This document shows positions 12,587-25,330 of a stretch of DNA of 64,000 bases, one piece after another. A program made the translations under genes and the position numbers. The stretch is taken from positions 55,702-119,701 of the forward strand of contig BQKZ01000905.1 in assembly GCA_036244855.1 (NCBI GenBank). The letters run 5' to 3'. Source of the DNA: Temnopleurus reevesii (lineage: Eukaryota; Echinodermata; Echinoidea; Temnopleuroida; Temnopleuridae). The notes under the pieces were generated by a model that was not told where the DNA came from, did not search any database, and saw only the letters and a program-made list of their open reading frames with translations. Position 1 is the first letter of the stretch. The number at the start of each line of letters is the position of its first letter.

Positions 12587-12830
12587 TGGGTGACTTTAAG
12601 TACGGTGTTCGGTGTTGGTGTTGAGAGATCAAAATGGTCCGTAAACCGAGCTCCAACACCGTTCGTCAGTTTACAGAAGTGATACAGAAACGACCGGAAA
12701 TACATGTGTACGTCAGAATCTTGCGAGGTCTACCCCAAACACCGACAGACTTCAAGTTTGGTGTTGAGACTGGTGTTGGTTTTGCTACAACATCAACACC
12801 AGCGTTCAACACCGTACTTGAAGTCACCCA
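12587..12830. mobile_element. Short transposon-like element with ~38-bp terminal inverted repeats
   Basis: The left end TGGGTGACTTTAAGTACGGT and following GGTGTTGGTGTTGA pair with the right end, which reads ACACCGTACTTGAAGTCACC on the plus strand. The interior is about 165 bases and repeats GGTGTTG/CAACACC motifs. No transposase is present. Confidence 0.75.
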
Positions 12831-13410
12831 ATTCATCTCAAGGCCTAAAATCTTATAGATATAAACAAAACACGCATCACGCGTTGACTCGTTATGAGGC
12901 ACACCGAATTAATGAATAAATGCATCTATATAAGTAAATCGATAGATACATAAAAAAGCATTTTATTTCTCGGTTCCATTTTACTATGTCAAATTGAAAT
13001 TTGGTATTTGAGAAATGAACATGTGAAGCTGTACCACAAGTTCAGCGAAGGATAATCCGAATTAAAAAAAAAACAAAAAAACTTCTCATTATAAGTTGTG
13101 GGGTGGGGCAGGTGGAGGTACGTAATATTGCTTTCTTTTTTTCGCAGTGGAACATATGATTAGCAATCATGTATGACTATAATCAGAGGTGTATAAAGCT
13201 ATATACCTTTATTCCTGTAGATAGATACCTGAAGTATCTGGCCATTATATAGTCATTACCCATTTTCGTACTTTGTCCTCAAAACATTCTGGAGAAAATA
13301 AATACGTCTCTAACCTACATCTTGGAATCCCAACCAACGCCCAGAGGCTATTTTCAAAGTTTAAACATTCTAATTGTAAAATATCCCGTACGGATCATTA
13401 TTCATGCCAT

Positions 13411-13540
13411 GGGGCCCGTAACACAAAAGAGATATAGTCACTTTTGCGATCAATCGCAGACTTTCGTACATGAGTTCCCATAGACTTGCGATTGATAGCA
13501 CACGTACGATTGATAGGAATTCTTTATGTTACGGGGCCCT
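13411..13540. mobile_element. Fold-back MITE, GGGCCCGTAACA family
   Basis: It begins GGGGCCCGTAACACAAAAG and ends TTATGTTACGGGGCCC. Inner arms carry TTGCGATCAATCGCA and CGTACGATTGAT. Confidence 0.75.
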
Positions 13541-14732
13541 GGTATCTTCACTTTGATCGATGTGCGTCGAATGATCTAAGACGACCTGAGGGGAAAGGAA
13601 GAAACAGTCACGATTTCAAACTATCCATTTTCGTCAACATTGTCGTTTTGCCTACAGCTCAAATTCAAACAGTCGATATTCCTGATAGCAAGATGTACTG
13701 CGCGCAGATATAACAAGATAGATACTTCCATATTCTAAAACTTTATTGTTTGATTAGTTTTGGTTAATATACATGGCAGCTACATGTATGTATATAGCTA
13801 CTGTTGTGAATGTAATCGGGCAAGTTTACGTGTATTTCTTAAACAATGTCCTCCTGTCATAACTGTCAATGTGGTCGGTAGAGGGATTTCGAAATTGCTG
13901 GACGGAAGATTGCGGATGGTAGAAAACAAATGCGCATCTAATAAGCGCAGCGAAAAAACAAGTGCGAAATTGATGTGCGCATCGTTTATTGCGCACATTA
14001 AGTGCGGAAACGTTTTCTACGGCCACAGGCCCCCGTCCATCATGTCCATCAATTTCGAAAACCTGCTTATGTGCTCGGTAAACCCAAACCTGCGGATTCG
14101 TAACCAAAAATGACAAAAACAAACAAACAAATGAATAAGCAAAACAAGCAATTTCAGACAATCGTTTCACAGGCGCCTGTTGACTTGGGGGAGAATAATG
14201 CAATCTTGTGACTTCCTGGAGCACCTTACCACAAGGCTCTTTGGTCACACAACAGCAAATGATGTGTAAGGGAATCCATCAAGGTGTTGACAGCACCGTT
14301 TAGCCATCTTCAACCGACACTTGAGAGCAACTTCTCACCTGCGAGTCAAACTTCTCAGGTTGCATCAGGTTTACCGACGTAGAGGCATCTATGGTGGCAC
14401 GTAAGTACAGGCAACAGAATGTGCCATAAGGTTTGCGACCAGTGTTTTGCTTCATAGAGCTGTTTGTACATCAATGCACGAATCTACGAACGACTGGTGC
14501 CCTTTCTCAAGAGCCATCCGGGGCAAGAGATTCATTGAGTGTAGGAAAAGGTCATCAATCGTTCATAGAGTCGGGTGTAGATGTACGAAGAGTTACATTA
14601 AACTAAAATTTTAAGTTCTCCCTTGCAAGATTAGCGTTTTTTTCAAAAAAAAAACAAAAAAAAAAAGAGAGAAAATATGCATTCTGGGGCATATCTCAGC
14701 AAAAGCTTCATGTCCCTGATCGCAAGCGTCAA

Positions 14733-14880
14733 TACCTGGGCAGTAGTTCACCAAATAGTTCTTGAAGTTGCTAGCGACTTTAACAAGTACTTTAACGCAT
14801 AATGTTCTCGATAACTCAGCACAGTCGTGCGTTTAGTCATTCTTAAAGTCTTTAGAAACTTGGTGAACCACCGCCCTGGT
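14733..14880. mobile_element. Fold-back MITE, AGTTCACCAA / TTGGTGAACC family
   Basis: The left end ACCTGGGCAGTAGTTCACCA and right end TGGTGAACCACCGCCCTGGT are inverted. The inner arms contain TTGAAGTTGCTAGCGAC and its near-complement. Confidence 0.7.
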
Positions 14881-17800
14881 CGCAAACATCACGTCGCACA
14901 TGAGTGGAGCGTACTAAAGAGCTTCCATAGATATATTCAGTAGGACTCGCTTCAAAACTGAATCAACACAACAGGTATCAAAAGACCAGCAACTTTCGAA
15001 CATGGATCAATAGGTGATGTCACCACATGAAAAGGGGAGATGTGAACATTTACATTGCCAGAGGAAAAAAAAAACACAGCAATGTGTGGATATTGCCAGC
15101 TTTCCTTTGGTACAATATTATACACCAGGGTCTATTGCAAACACGTGTCGTAAGTTCAGTTTAATCAGAGTTACATCCAGTAATAACACATATCTGAATA
15201 AAACAACTTCACACATATATTAATTGAATACCGGAGCGTTTCGATTCGGTAACATCATTGCAAAACCCTTTCTGCAATGTCAGTCCTTTAATAATTGCAT
15301 TGAAGATGCAAGAGAAAGATAAGAGGAGTCCTTGTCCTAGGAGATGGGGAGAAAGCGGAAGCATTACGGATGACTTGAGAAGTTCCACTACTAGTAGTAC
15401 TACATCGGCATTACACAGAACATCAGTAACATTTTGCATAAGGATTACACCGTTTAACATCATGCCTTACTGTTAACTGATTGTATGGACAATCTCCACA
15501 TGAACAATTGACGCAGGTGATTAGAACACTAGTTGACCGCGTGAAAAGCAGTTTTTACAACTGAATGCACCTACCCTGCTTTTTGTTAAAGAAGACTATA
15601 ATAAATAATAAATACATAATGATTTAAAATCCGAACACATACCATCAGAAGCTCCATTCATCTAGACCTGGCTTCGCTGGACGCCCATTTTGCTAGCGAT
15701 CCGTACTAGGAGTAATGGTCATGATGGTTGTTTCGCAATTTCAAAATAAAACAAGCCCATGGAAATCTTCTCCTAATTTCTTGCATACCATATTTAGATT
15801 TATGCATGTAAAGCAATACTTTGTAAATACATCGGTTCGTTTAACGTCGATTTCTGCATCTTGACCATTACGAATCTAAACCTTTATTTATCTAAAATTA
15901 AAGATGTACAAAACAAATGTAATACCTAGAATAGAGGAAATATACCAGTAGCAACTGCTTTCAACACCCATACGATAGAGGATTTCTGGCAGATGATTGG
16001 AGTTAGGTATGAGAGTTAAATTGGTTGTGATGCTATCTTTCATCTTCTAGTCAACTGCTCCATCTCAAATGGTTCAATGTGCTGTCCTTAGGCTGTTTCC
16101 GAAGACCTTGTCAACCTTTAAACTGAGATTGATGCACCTTGTGTGGTGCCTCAAAACTTAGTTTCATTTTTTTTTCTTTGCGGTGTTTTGGGGAGGGGGC
16201 GGGGGTGCTTGCCGCAAGCGCATCCATTTCGATGACACTTATACAGTGTTATAGGGCCATGTTTTCATTTCACATTATGCATGTGTTTGTGTGAGTCCTC
16301 TATAGCACCATACAAAAACATCTTGGATCGATCCTGCAGAGTGGTGAGCATGATGTTGAAATTAATATTACTCTATATTCTTTACGTCTTGAATTTCTAG
16401 TCTATTCAACAAAGTTTTAAAGTATATCGATTAAAAACTTGTAAGTATCTGCCGACCTACGAATTAAATGTGCGCTAGCCCAATTTGATCATTAAAACAA
16501 ACTTTGAAAATAATCGAATCAAAATAAAGCATCTGTACAAAATTGCAGTTTCTTAGAATGATAGGCACCCGAATACGGCAAATTATTTATCAATACATAC
16601 TGACTGATGCCAAGAGGATTTTAATAGAAGTAGTTGATGCTTCCAAATGAAAACGAAAATAAATATATCCTACACCGAAAAATAAACATTCAACGATCTA
16701 CCAAATGGCTATCAATTTATAATAAAAAATTGGATATCAGCTTTCCCGCTGTAGCTCTACTCCAAAATTACTGATACGACCCGGTCCAAATTTCCAGTTG
16801 CGATTAAAGCTATTAAATGACCAACGTAGTTTTCATACCAATGGCATTTTCTTCTATTACAACCCGCCGATTTAAACAGCTTCGACTGCTGGGCTACCGG
16901 TGGGACTTTCAAACGAGATAATTAAAGGCTATTTGAGCTGCCAAGACTTCGGGTTGTTCCGATCAATGTACATCACACGCAACGGTGATATAAAGTATAT
17001 CAATATACAACTACTATTGACATGATTGGGGAACATTTAGAATACGAATGACTACAATGGTATACGATTTGAAATGTATTTCTGTCCTCAGTGGGTTGAC
17101 CGTGCAAAAAACTTTTTAACATACCTACCTCTCTGTATCGGGCCGAAGACCAGTACGTTCGCGCCCTTTTCTTCATTTTTTTCTAGACAAAATCACTAAA
17201 TAGCACCATATTTCCTTTACATTATTTGTCCCCGAGTGAAAAGCATAAAACTTAATTTAACTTACTTTTACATGGTTGCCATGATGATCAAAACCTGTAA
17301 CTATCATCGATTTATCCTATGCAACAGATTATCCCAGAATGCAACTACAGGTCATTGGACTTTACCCTCTTGAAAATGATTGATTTACGAGTGTGTTTTG
17401 GATTCATTATTACTCACATCTTGAATACTGTACATATCCCTTCATCTCCAATGCTAAACATATGTCAACATGAAAGTATTAATATGTTCCTTGCAATTAA
17501 TTTGCAAAGGAAGAATCTAAGTGCGAATACGCGAATGCAAGCAAGCCGTGACAGGGATACTATGCATTAGGCAATGCCTCGGTAGGGGTGCACACTCGTC
17601 AAGCGATCGACTATGCTCGTGTTACAGTCGAAGAGGTGGAGTTTATCCAAGTCAGTTGTCCCTCAGGAAAAGCATGGAAAAGATGGTAATGGAAAAGGAA
17701 AGCATCGTTCTCTTTAGGGGCTACTGTCGGAAGTTGGAATTGACTAACACGAACAGGTTTTTAGGCAGGATACATCTCGATATACTCACAGGAGCTGAGA

Positions 17801-20800
17801 TCAGAAGGGAATGGTGTTTATCTAAGCAGCCATCTTTATTTTGTGAGTCGACTGCCCCTTTTCCTAAAGCACTTTATTCCTTTCCGTTTTAAAGGTAAGG
17901 AAGATGATGACAATGCGTGATGGGAGCATCTTTGCTACAAAACGGTGGGAAGAAACAGCGTTTGATAGTCCCCGACGTGTTTCCAGGCACGAAAGGACTT
18001 TCTTTCTTTTACGTTCTCGATGACGCATAGGCTTTTAATTCAATCTGATAGGAAAGTCCATTGCGATATAATCATCAACATCAACATTCCCTTATAGCAT
18101 ATCTAGAGTTGTTTTTACTTTATGAACGCAAATAGATTTGAAATGTGAATATAAATGAAGTAGACTGCAATGATCTCGTGATTTACAGATCAAATTAGAC
18201 AACCTTTTTCTCCTCTTTTTCTTCACTTAATTTACCGGTTAATAATCTTTCCGTAATCAGAATACTGTGCGCTTAGAAACATCCGTTATTAAGCGCCTAA
18301 TAAATGTTACGTATTATTATTATTATTTAGGGTTTGCCTCTGTGGGATTTTCTTTCATAATTTTGTTTGTATACTCACCATATTGGTTTCTGGGTAATTT
18401 TACTATCAAGTTTAAACGTATTCAGATTTATAACAACAGCCACAGTATTCAAAACACGTCGTTTTTCACTCGGAATATAGACGACACTTTTAAAAGTCAG
18501 ATGTGCAGAAGTATCAAGACGTCTGACGGAAATAGCACCCATGGGTAACATTGAACAAACCAAGACATAGTGGTTACAGAAAAGTTTATTTTGGGGGTTG
18601 TAATGGGAGAAATTTAACAGAATCTGAGACTAGGGTATCGCAATTTAGTCACCCATAAATTTCAAACGACGTTTGTTTCCCAATATATACATCTCCTGGT
18701 ACAGTGATTTCCGACGTATTCTTTGTGAACTTGAAATGAAATGAAAACCATTCGCAAGCAACATTACCGCATAATTGTAAGTCACTTCACACTTCCTTCA
18801 AGTTTGTCTTGTAAATGGTTAAAGACTTGATAGATTCAGTGTAAATCATTGTCAAGAATGTTCGATTGCAAAAGTTCATGTGGTTGATAATCTTTCATAG
18901 AGATTTAGGAGTACTGAGCTGTGAAAAAGCGAACTGAGGTCCGCACAGGTTGCTCCATTAATACAGGCATTCCATTGCAGCAGCAATTGTAACTTGGTAA
19001 CTGTAGTTACGATCGGGCTCTAAACATCCTAGGTACTGGGTTGGGATTTAAAGCAATAATTGCACGCGGGATTTGAATGGCTATTGATAAATGTAGAGGA
19101 ATAATAATTATTTAGGAGGAGAAAAGGATAGAATCACTTTGCGGGTTTCGAAGAAGGAAAACTCCTTGTCAATGGGTGTTATGATAAAACGAAATTGTGT
19201 TCCTTTGCATGTGTTGGGTATAATTGGCAGTACTTTGTGTTATTCAAAATGGGAATTGAAAGAACTGTAGACGAGTTTGCGTTCGTCAATAAAAACGAGT
19301 TGAATATGACGCATCTAGCCAGAGGGGCAACTTATTTTTGGTTATCTTCCTATTTAAGGGTTGAGACCCCCTCCTGACCGAGTGTCAGTGTCCGAACAAA
19401 TAAGCTCGATTGATGAATGGTATTTACTTCAAATCTGAATTCTAGATTCTGAAAAACCTTCGGGCATGTATGATTATTAGAATCGAATAGAAAATAGTAT
19501 GAGATTCAATAACTGAGAAGAGCAAGGAAGTAAAATAGACGTTTTGTATTTACAAATTTCCTGCAGATTTTAAATACTAGGAGGTCAGGTAAAATAGACA
19601 AAAAGACAGGACATTTTTTAATCAGTTCTAGCGAAATGCGATTTAGAAACAGAACTACCAAGAACATCAAGGCAAATGTAAAGCCGATGCAGCTTTTCCG
19701 TATAAATCATACCCCAATTTTAGCCAAAGTGGCTACCCATTTTTATTTTGTAATTGAAATTTTGTTTGTACTGCGGGTACATAACCACAAGCAATGCTTT
19801 TTAGGGGTCACATCCATTCATTTTCGTTATCTTTACTGTAATATGTTTATTTTTGTTTGTTTGTACCTCTGCTCCCGGAGTGTATATCCTAGGTTTATAT
19901 ATTTGTACATATGTATTTATTCATTACTCTGATATAAACAATATAGAATATTCATAAAAAGAATTAGAGTAAGTCATTGAAACAAAACGTGAATCGGAAT
20001 ATGAATCAAAATACGAGGAGCGAATGAATATTAAATATAGTCGAATGAGTATGATGACTTAATTACTGAAGCAATTTGATGAATTATGTATCCCGTTTTA
20101 ATCATTCCTCAAGGTGTTTCAAACAAGGTAACCAGTTAGAATCTTGTTGCACAATCTCAGTTCACCACTATCCCAAATACCGTAATACGAGATCCATTGG
20201 GAGGGATGTCTTCCTATAGGGTCTTCCCCAAGGTGCTAGACGAATCTTTCCCAAATACCCCTCTCTTTGTCTGATGAGTGGAATCTTTTGGGGGCTTGAG
20301 TATTCTTCGAGGACTTTGGAAGAAAGGAAGAAAGGGGCCGTACGACGGTTCTTTTGTACTGACAACAAATTGACGCAATTACTATGTCTCTTTCAATTAC
20401 CGAAGAGAATCGGTGTATGAATGCTACAACCTGTGGCTCACTGGTCGAGAATAGTATAATCTCACTGATAAAAGACGTGTCAAAGGAGACAGATCTATTC
20501 AGACCTTTTGGAACTTTGAGGGCTGAATCTATCATTAAGGTATAATTTTGTTGTTCGGTGCTTATGATTTTATTCGTTTTTCACAGTTCTGCCAAAATAC
20601 GTTTTCACCTTTTGTACATCACCTACCAGTCCCTAAGAATGATGAAGATGGGTACGACTTGGGTTCGCTTTGAAAATCTTCAAGGTTGAGGGTGTATAAC
20701 ACAACGTCCAACCTACTAGCTACGAATGAATGAGGTTCAGAGACCTCGAATTTGAATGTGCCCTCTTATTTCTTTTTTTTTTTTTTTCACCTTGGGTTGA

Positions 20801-22497
20801 AAGGGTTTGGCGTCAAGGTTTTGATAGAAAGTAGCTATTTCACTTTCACACATTTTTGTATTTCTACTCAATCGGGTGACACTCATCGATAACATTCAAT
20901 GAAAAGGAAAAGAAAGTGTCATTCCGAAAGTGGGTAGCAATGTGTTTCCTCAAAGGAAATTCAAATCAATCAAATGTCACGTTCACATGGTAACGCTAGG
21001 CCTAATAAAAGAGAGAAATGATGAAAAGTTATAAGCAAAAGTGGAAAACCTTCTCAGTGTAATATTAAACGCTAAAAAGAACCTGCACATTTCTGCAAAA
21101 CATCGCGACAATGGGGAAATGTTTTGATGCTGGCAGGCAACCATGGGGAGAATAACAATGTTCTCCATTTTGTGGGTTTCAATACGGCTCAAGAATTGTG
21201 ATAGGGGAAAAGTTTCAATCTTCTCGCAAAGGAAAATGTGTCAGCTACCTCACATCAAACAAGTATGAATGAGATGGTAGTAACATTAAATGCATTGGGA
21301 AAAATGCATTGAAAGAACCTTTGGGAATATAGGTAGCTCGAGGAATAATAAAATGCACCAAAATGATACAATAAAACTACCATGGTGTTACTTCAACTTT
21401 TTTGGCATTGTGGTTTATAGGTTTGGACACATCAATATCCCTTAAGCTAGTAGCACTTTGGTAATAAAAAGAGCAGTTGGTAAAATAACATAAGAAAGTT
21501 CTTTCTCACTAACCTGCTAACATGTGAAAAAACCTAAAATTTATAGCATTTTGTATCTAATTCCAAATTATATTCTTTTGTATATTGAGACTAAAACAAA
21601 ATCGAAATCAGTGATATATTGGAATACAAATCGATGACATCTTAAAAGCGAATGAAAACATTACGTACTGCAAAAATAAGAGGCAGAGATGGAGAGACGC
21701 AATGACACATAAAACTCACAGACCTACTCGAGTTTTCTTTGAACGACACAGTCTTTACCTTCAGAATCAAACAACACGAAGTGCTTCTTTACCAGCGAAT
21801 CGATGGGACCAACAAAAGAAGCTTTGCTTGTTTAAAGGTCTATCGATCCGTATTGTCTCGAAATGAGATCCATTTACCCAACACCTCAGGTGTGAAAAAT
21901 GCCTCGATTCTATTCTTTGAGGGGCCGTGATTAAAAGAGAACGCGAGAAAGCCAATCTTCTAGGTTGACCGCGAGTGCAAGACAAACCAACACGGTCTGT
22001 GGCTCTCGTGAGCGTGTAAATTATAGGTGCGAACCTCAAAATGAGGCCCACTGTTCGCACCTAACGTGACAAATATGGCCTTTTCTTCACAAGGAAACAA
22101 AGATGGATGAGAATCATTAGAATTTAATGATCAACACCTATCACGACCTCAACCTCAAACGTGTATATCGCTTCCGAAATCTAAATAGACAAACGTCAAA
22201 CCTGATGTACTTAAGTATAGACCAACCAAATTGTCATGGATAACTTCGATGATACCACGAAAGGGGATCTTACGAAAGTTTCGAAAAATGCAACCGTGCT
22301 TCCATGTCTTCTTGATGAGGGATAACATCCTTAGCAATTTATAGTATAAAATATTCTCCTGACAACCACACAATTTTAAAGAAATAATCTTTGAGATATG
22401 AAATGTGTCTTAATTACATCTTTGCCAGGGTTCTGTAAGGTTTATGGTCACAAATCGTTTTATATTTCATGACTATGTTAACGTAAGTCGAATTGCA
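14881..22497. other. Long stretch with no gene recognised
   Basis: Open frames up to 123 codons occur, for example at 17521-17892 plus, but none has a recognisable domain, conserved cysteine pattern or flanking splice pair. A trinucleotide ATT run occurs near 18312-18328 and poly-T near 20770. Probably intron. Confidence 0.5.
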
Positions 22498-22669
22498 TTA
22501 AGCCCCGGTCACATAGGACGCCCGGAAGCAACACGATTCACCTCGACTAGTTGTTCCGTGCTTTGAACCTCACCCCGACTCTTTGTTAAATCACAGTTAA
22601 CTAACTGTGATTTAACAAAGAGTCGGGGTGAATCGTGTTGCTTCCGGGATCTTATGTGACCGGGGCTTT
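22498..22669. mobile_element. TTAA-flanked fold-back MITE, rearranged copy
   Basis: The ends read TTAAGCCCCGGTCACATA and its complement, and the inner arms carry CGGAAGCAACACGATTCACC. Unlike its relatives it contains an additional perfect palindrome (22571-22599 and 22602-22630). The left end has TTAA; the right reads TTTG. Confidence 0.75.
22571..22630. repeat. Perfect 29-bp inverted repeat with 2-bp spacer
   Basis: Left arm 22571-22599 begins CACCCCGACTCTTTG. The right arm at 22602-22630 is its exact reverse complement, separated only by AC. This should extrude as a hairpin. Confidence 0.9.
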
Positions 22670-25080
22670 GGGCAGAGTTGTACCTTGGGGCTCCAGGTCG
22701 GTGCAATATTTCCAACTTACACAAAATGTTCCTATATCATGCATATGGACGTGATATCGGCTTCCAGATTTGAATGGAATATTTAATCCGTTGACTACTG
22801 ACTTCTGTCATGACCATATATTTTGTACAGGGACTATCCGGTTCCAGTAGCCAATGGTTTCGGGAAAAATCATGAAAATGGTCAAGATAATAAGCATGAT
22901 AAGTGTATAATTCAAGCCATTTCCCCAAGAAGTTTTCACGACTTACTTTATTCAGCTATATAAAGAAAAACATATAGGCCTACTTTCCAATGGTCATTTT
23001 GATTTTGGCAAATAACCATGTGCGGCATGGTAACGACCCAAACACGTCCAAATAGAAGAGAGCAAAGTAGCGTTCGTTGATGCTAAATGTGTGTAATTCA
23101 GGAGGACAATCGGTTAATAGATTGATGCAAAGGTCAGAGTATTGAAGATGTCATTAAATAGGTCCTTTAAGAGGTCCTTGTCACACGTTCTTAATAACAC
23201 AAAATCCATTTATGCACTGAATTTTCATTTCCTTTTGACAGTGTATTCCTTTCGCAAGTCATATTATGATGGATTACGGTGAACTTAGGAACCTACGCTC
23301 ATGCAATCGAGACAACATACATGTACGTGTAAATCATGAAGTGTGAACATCATTAGGCAGCCTGATATGACAACAACAACAAAAAGACTTATCAGATGCT
23401 TGTCTGACATAGAAAAAAGTAATGTATGTAAACTAGATTCCAAGTAGTGTAGTTCAATTGTTACTAAGTGGTTTAAGGAATAATTCATAACGAAGTTCTT
23501 CATAGACAAGAAACTCTCACATATTTGAATATAATCAAACCAGCCTCGTGAGAGCACATAAGTAAGCTTAAGGCCTATATGCAAAGGTGTGACCGGGACT
23601 TATAAGTAGTTCCTTAAGAGGTGGGAGGCATTGACATACCTTACAAGTCATGGTCAAGGGCAATCATGAGTGCTTAAGAAGCGATCTGAATGCAGATGGC
23701 TAGCAGTATAGATGTAGTGCAACTTTAAAGGAATACATGAACATGATGAAATTAAAATCATATCGATGTTCAATGATTGACAATTCACGCAAAATACCGT
23801 CGGAGATGAAATTCCCTTTAATCATTCATTATTTCATATCACAAAACGCGGAAAGTATTTTTTTTAATTGAATATGAAATTTTAGCATGAAATGTATCCT
23901 TTTTTAAGTAAAGAATCCAACGATATGAAAAATAATGAATGCAAAATCTTCATGCCCTTTGCAAAACATAATGTTTAGAGAACCCAATGAATTTTGCAAC
24001 AATATCACCATTTGCTATGGATGGCACGTGAATTAAAAACAACCTTTCTTACATATTTTTAGCAGAAATATGACGTCATCATCGTGTAAATTCCTCGATC
24101 GTCAATATCAATGTTTTGTGAATGAAAATCAGAATGACCTATGTACGGTAGGAAGCGTGCAGATGAATTCTTTGAAAGGGCGTTCTCGTAACCAGGGCAA
24201 CGCGCGCCAATGAATCACACTGATCGAATCACATTTCTATGATCGAACGAAGGCCCAATTGTCGTCTGCGGTCGTAGTAGCGTATTCACTGCACAGATAT
24301 TGATGAATATTAAGGTCAAATGAAATATTATCTAGTATGCCTACAGAGTCCCTCAAGTGATTATTATTCACAATTTTTAAGTACCTACCCTGTCAGAAAC
24401 ATTGAATAAAAATCATAGGATTGGTTTAAATACGACCGACCAGACTGGAGATTGTTAGTTTAAAAGAAGAAGAAATAAATGTTTGGATAAGATTTTCTTT
24501 CAACCAGCAGATGTTAGTTTCATACTTTCACAGTCTTGCTGACAGTGTACGACCATGACAACATACAAATCTACGGGACAGAATAATGAGAATGTAAATA
24601 ATTAATACGAAATCAAATCGAAATCGACTGCGTACATGTTTGATACAGTGTGATTAGGATCTACTACAATAATAATAATCAAGTGCGATACAAGGGCATT
24701 AAGAACGCATGGGTAAAAAAAATGTCTATAGGCAAAGATGAACTTGGGATTTCATTGCCCCTTGAAATTCATAGCGTGAATAAAAACTGAATAATACAGC
24801 GATGGAATAATGGCCCGAAGCTACGAGTCTCAGAGTGGCCCTGCAATTCTCGCCTCGTGCTCCCCAACTGAGACCCAGTCTCGATGAGTTTAACTACAAC
24901 CCTGGGACACTCTGTACAGGGTGTACAAGAAGATGGAGAAGGATTTGAGAATTCGAAATTTGAATTACGAAACATGGGAATTGAGAGGAAAACGATAGAA
25001 TTAACGATAGAAATAAAAAAGGAAGTGAACAAGTCCTATGAAATCATTGGTTTATAATATTAGGGCATACATTGCAAATA
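22670..25080. other. No gene recognised
   Basis: AT-rich. The minus-strand frame at about 24770-25030 contains CTPCTECPRVV and is somewhat GC-richer in its middle, but it has no clear splice borders or known domain. Confidence 0.45.
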
Positions 25081-25087
25081 AAATCAA

Positions 25088-25330
25088 CGCTCTGAATTGA
25101 ATTGAATTGAATTGAACGTTTATTTACTATTTCACAACAGAATCAATGCAAAGTGACATGACAAAATAGAAGAATCAAAGGAAGCGGGTACCCTGAAAGC
25201 GTAGCTTGGGTTGGGGTCGCTCTAAGACAATATTTAACTAGTATGAAGTGCAGACAAAGTGAAAACCATTTTCAGACTTCAAATAAGAGGTTGGAAAATA
25301 ATCATTAGTAGGTCATGTAAAAGTTCGGAG
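25088..25330 (-). mobile_element. Probable LINE 3' end, minus strand
   Basis: Read on the minus strand, a noncoding stretch ends in ATAGTAAATAAACG followed by four to five TTCAA repeats (25093-25115). Short tandem repeats after an AATAAA-like motif are typical 3' termini of some non-LTR retrotransposons. Confidence 0.45.

Noticed and set aside
14330..14402. Plus-strand GTAAGTAC donor with a possible exon ending ATGGTGGCAC
   Set aside because: Several frames are possible, the acceptor is ambiguous and no family motif appears; too weak to annotate.
17521..17892. 123-codon plus-strand frame
   Set aside because: Codon use and composition look random; no domain, signal or splice pair.
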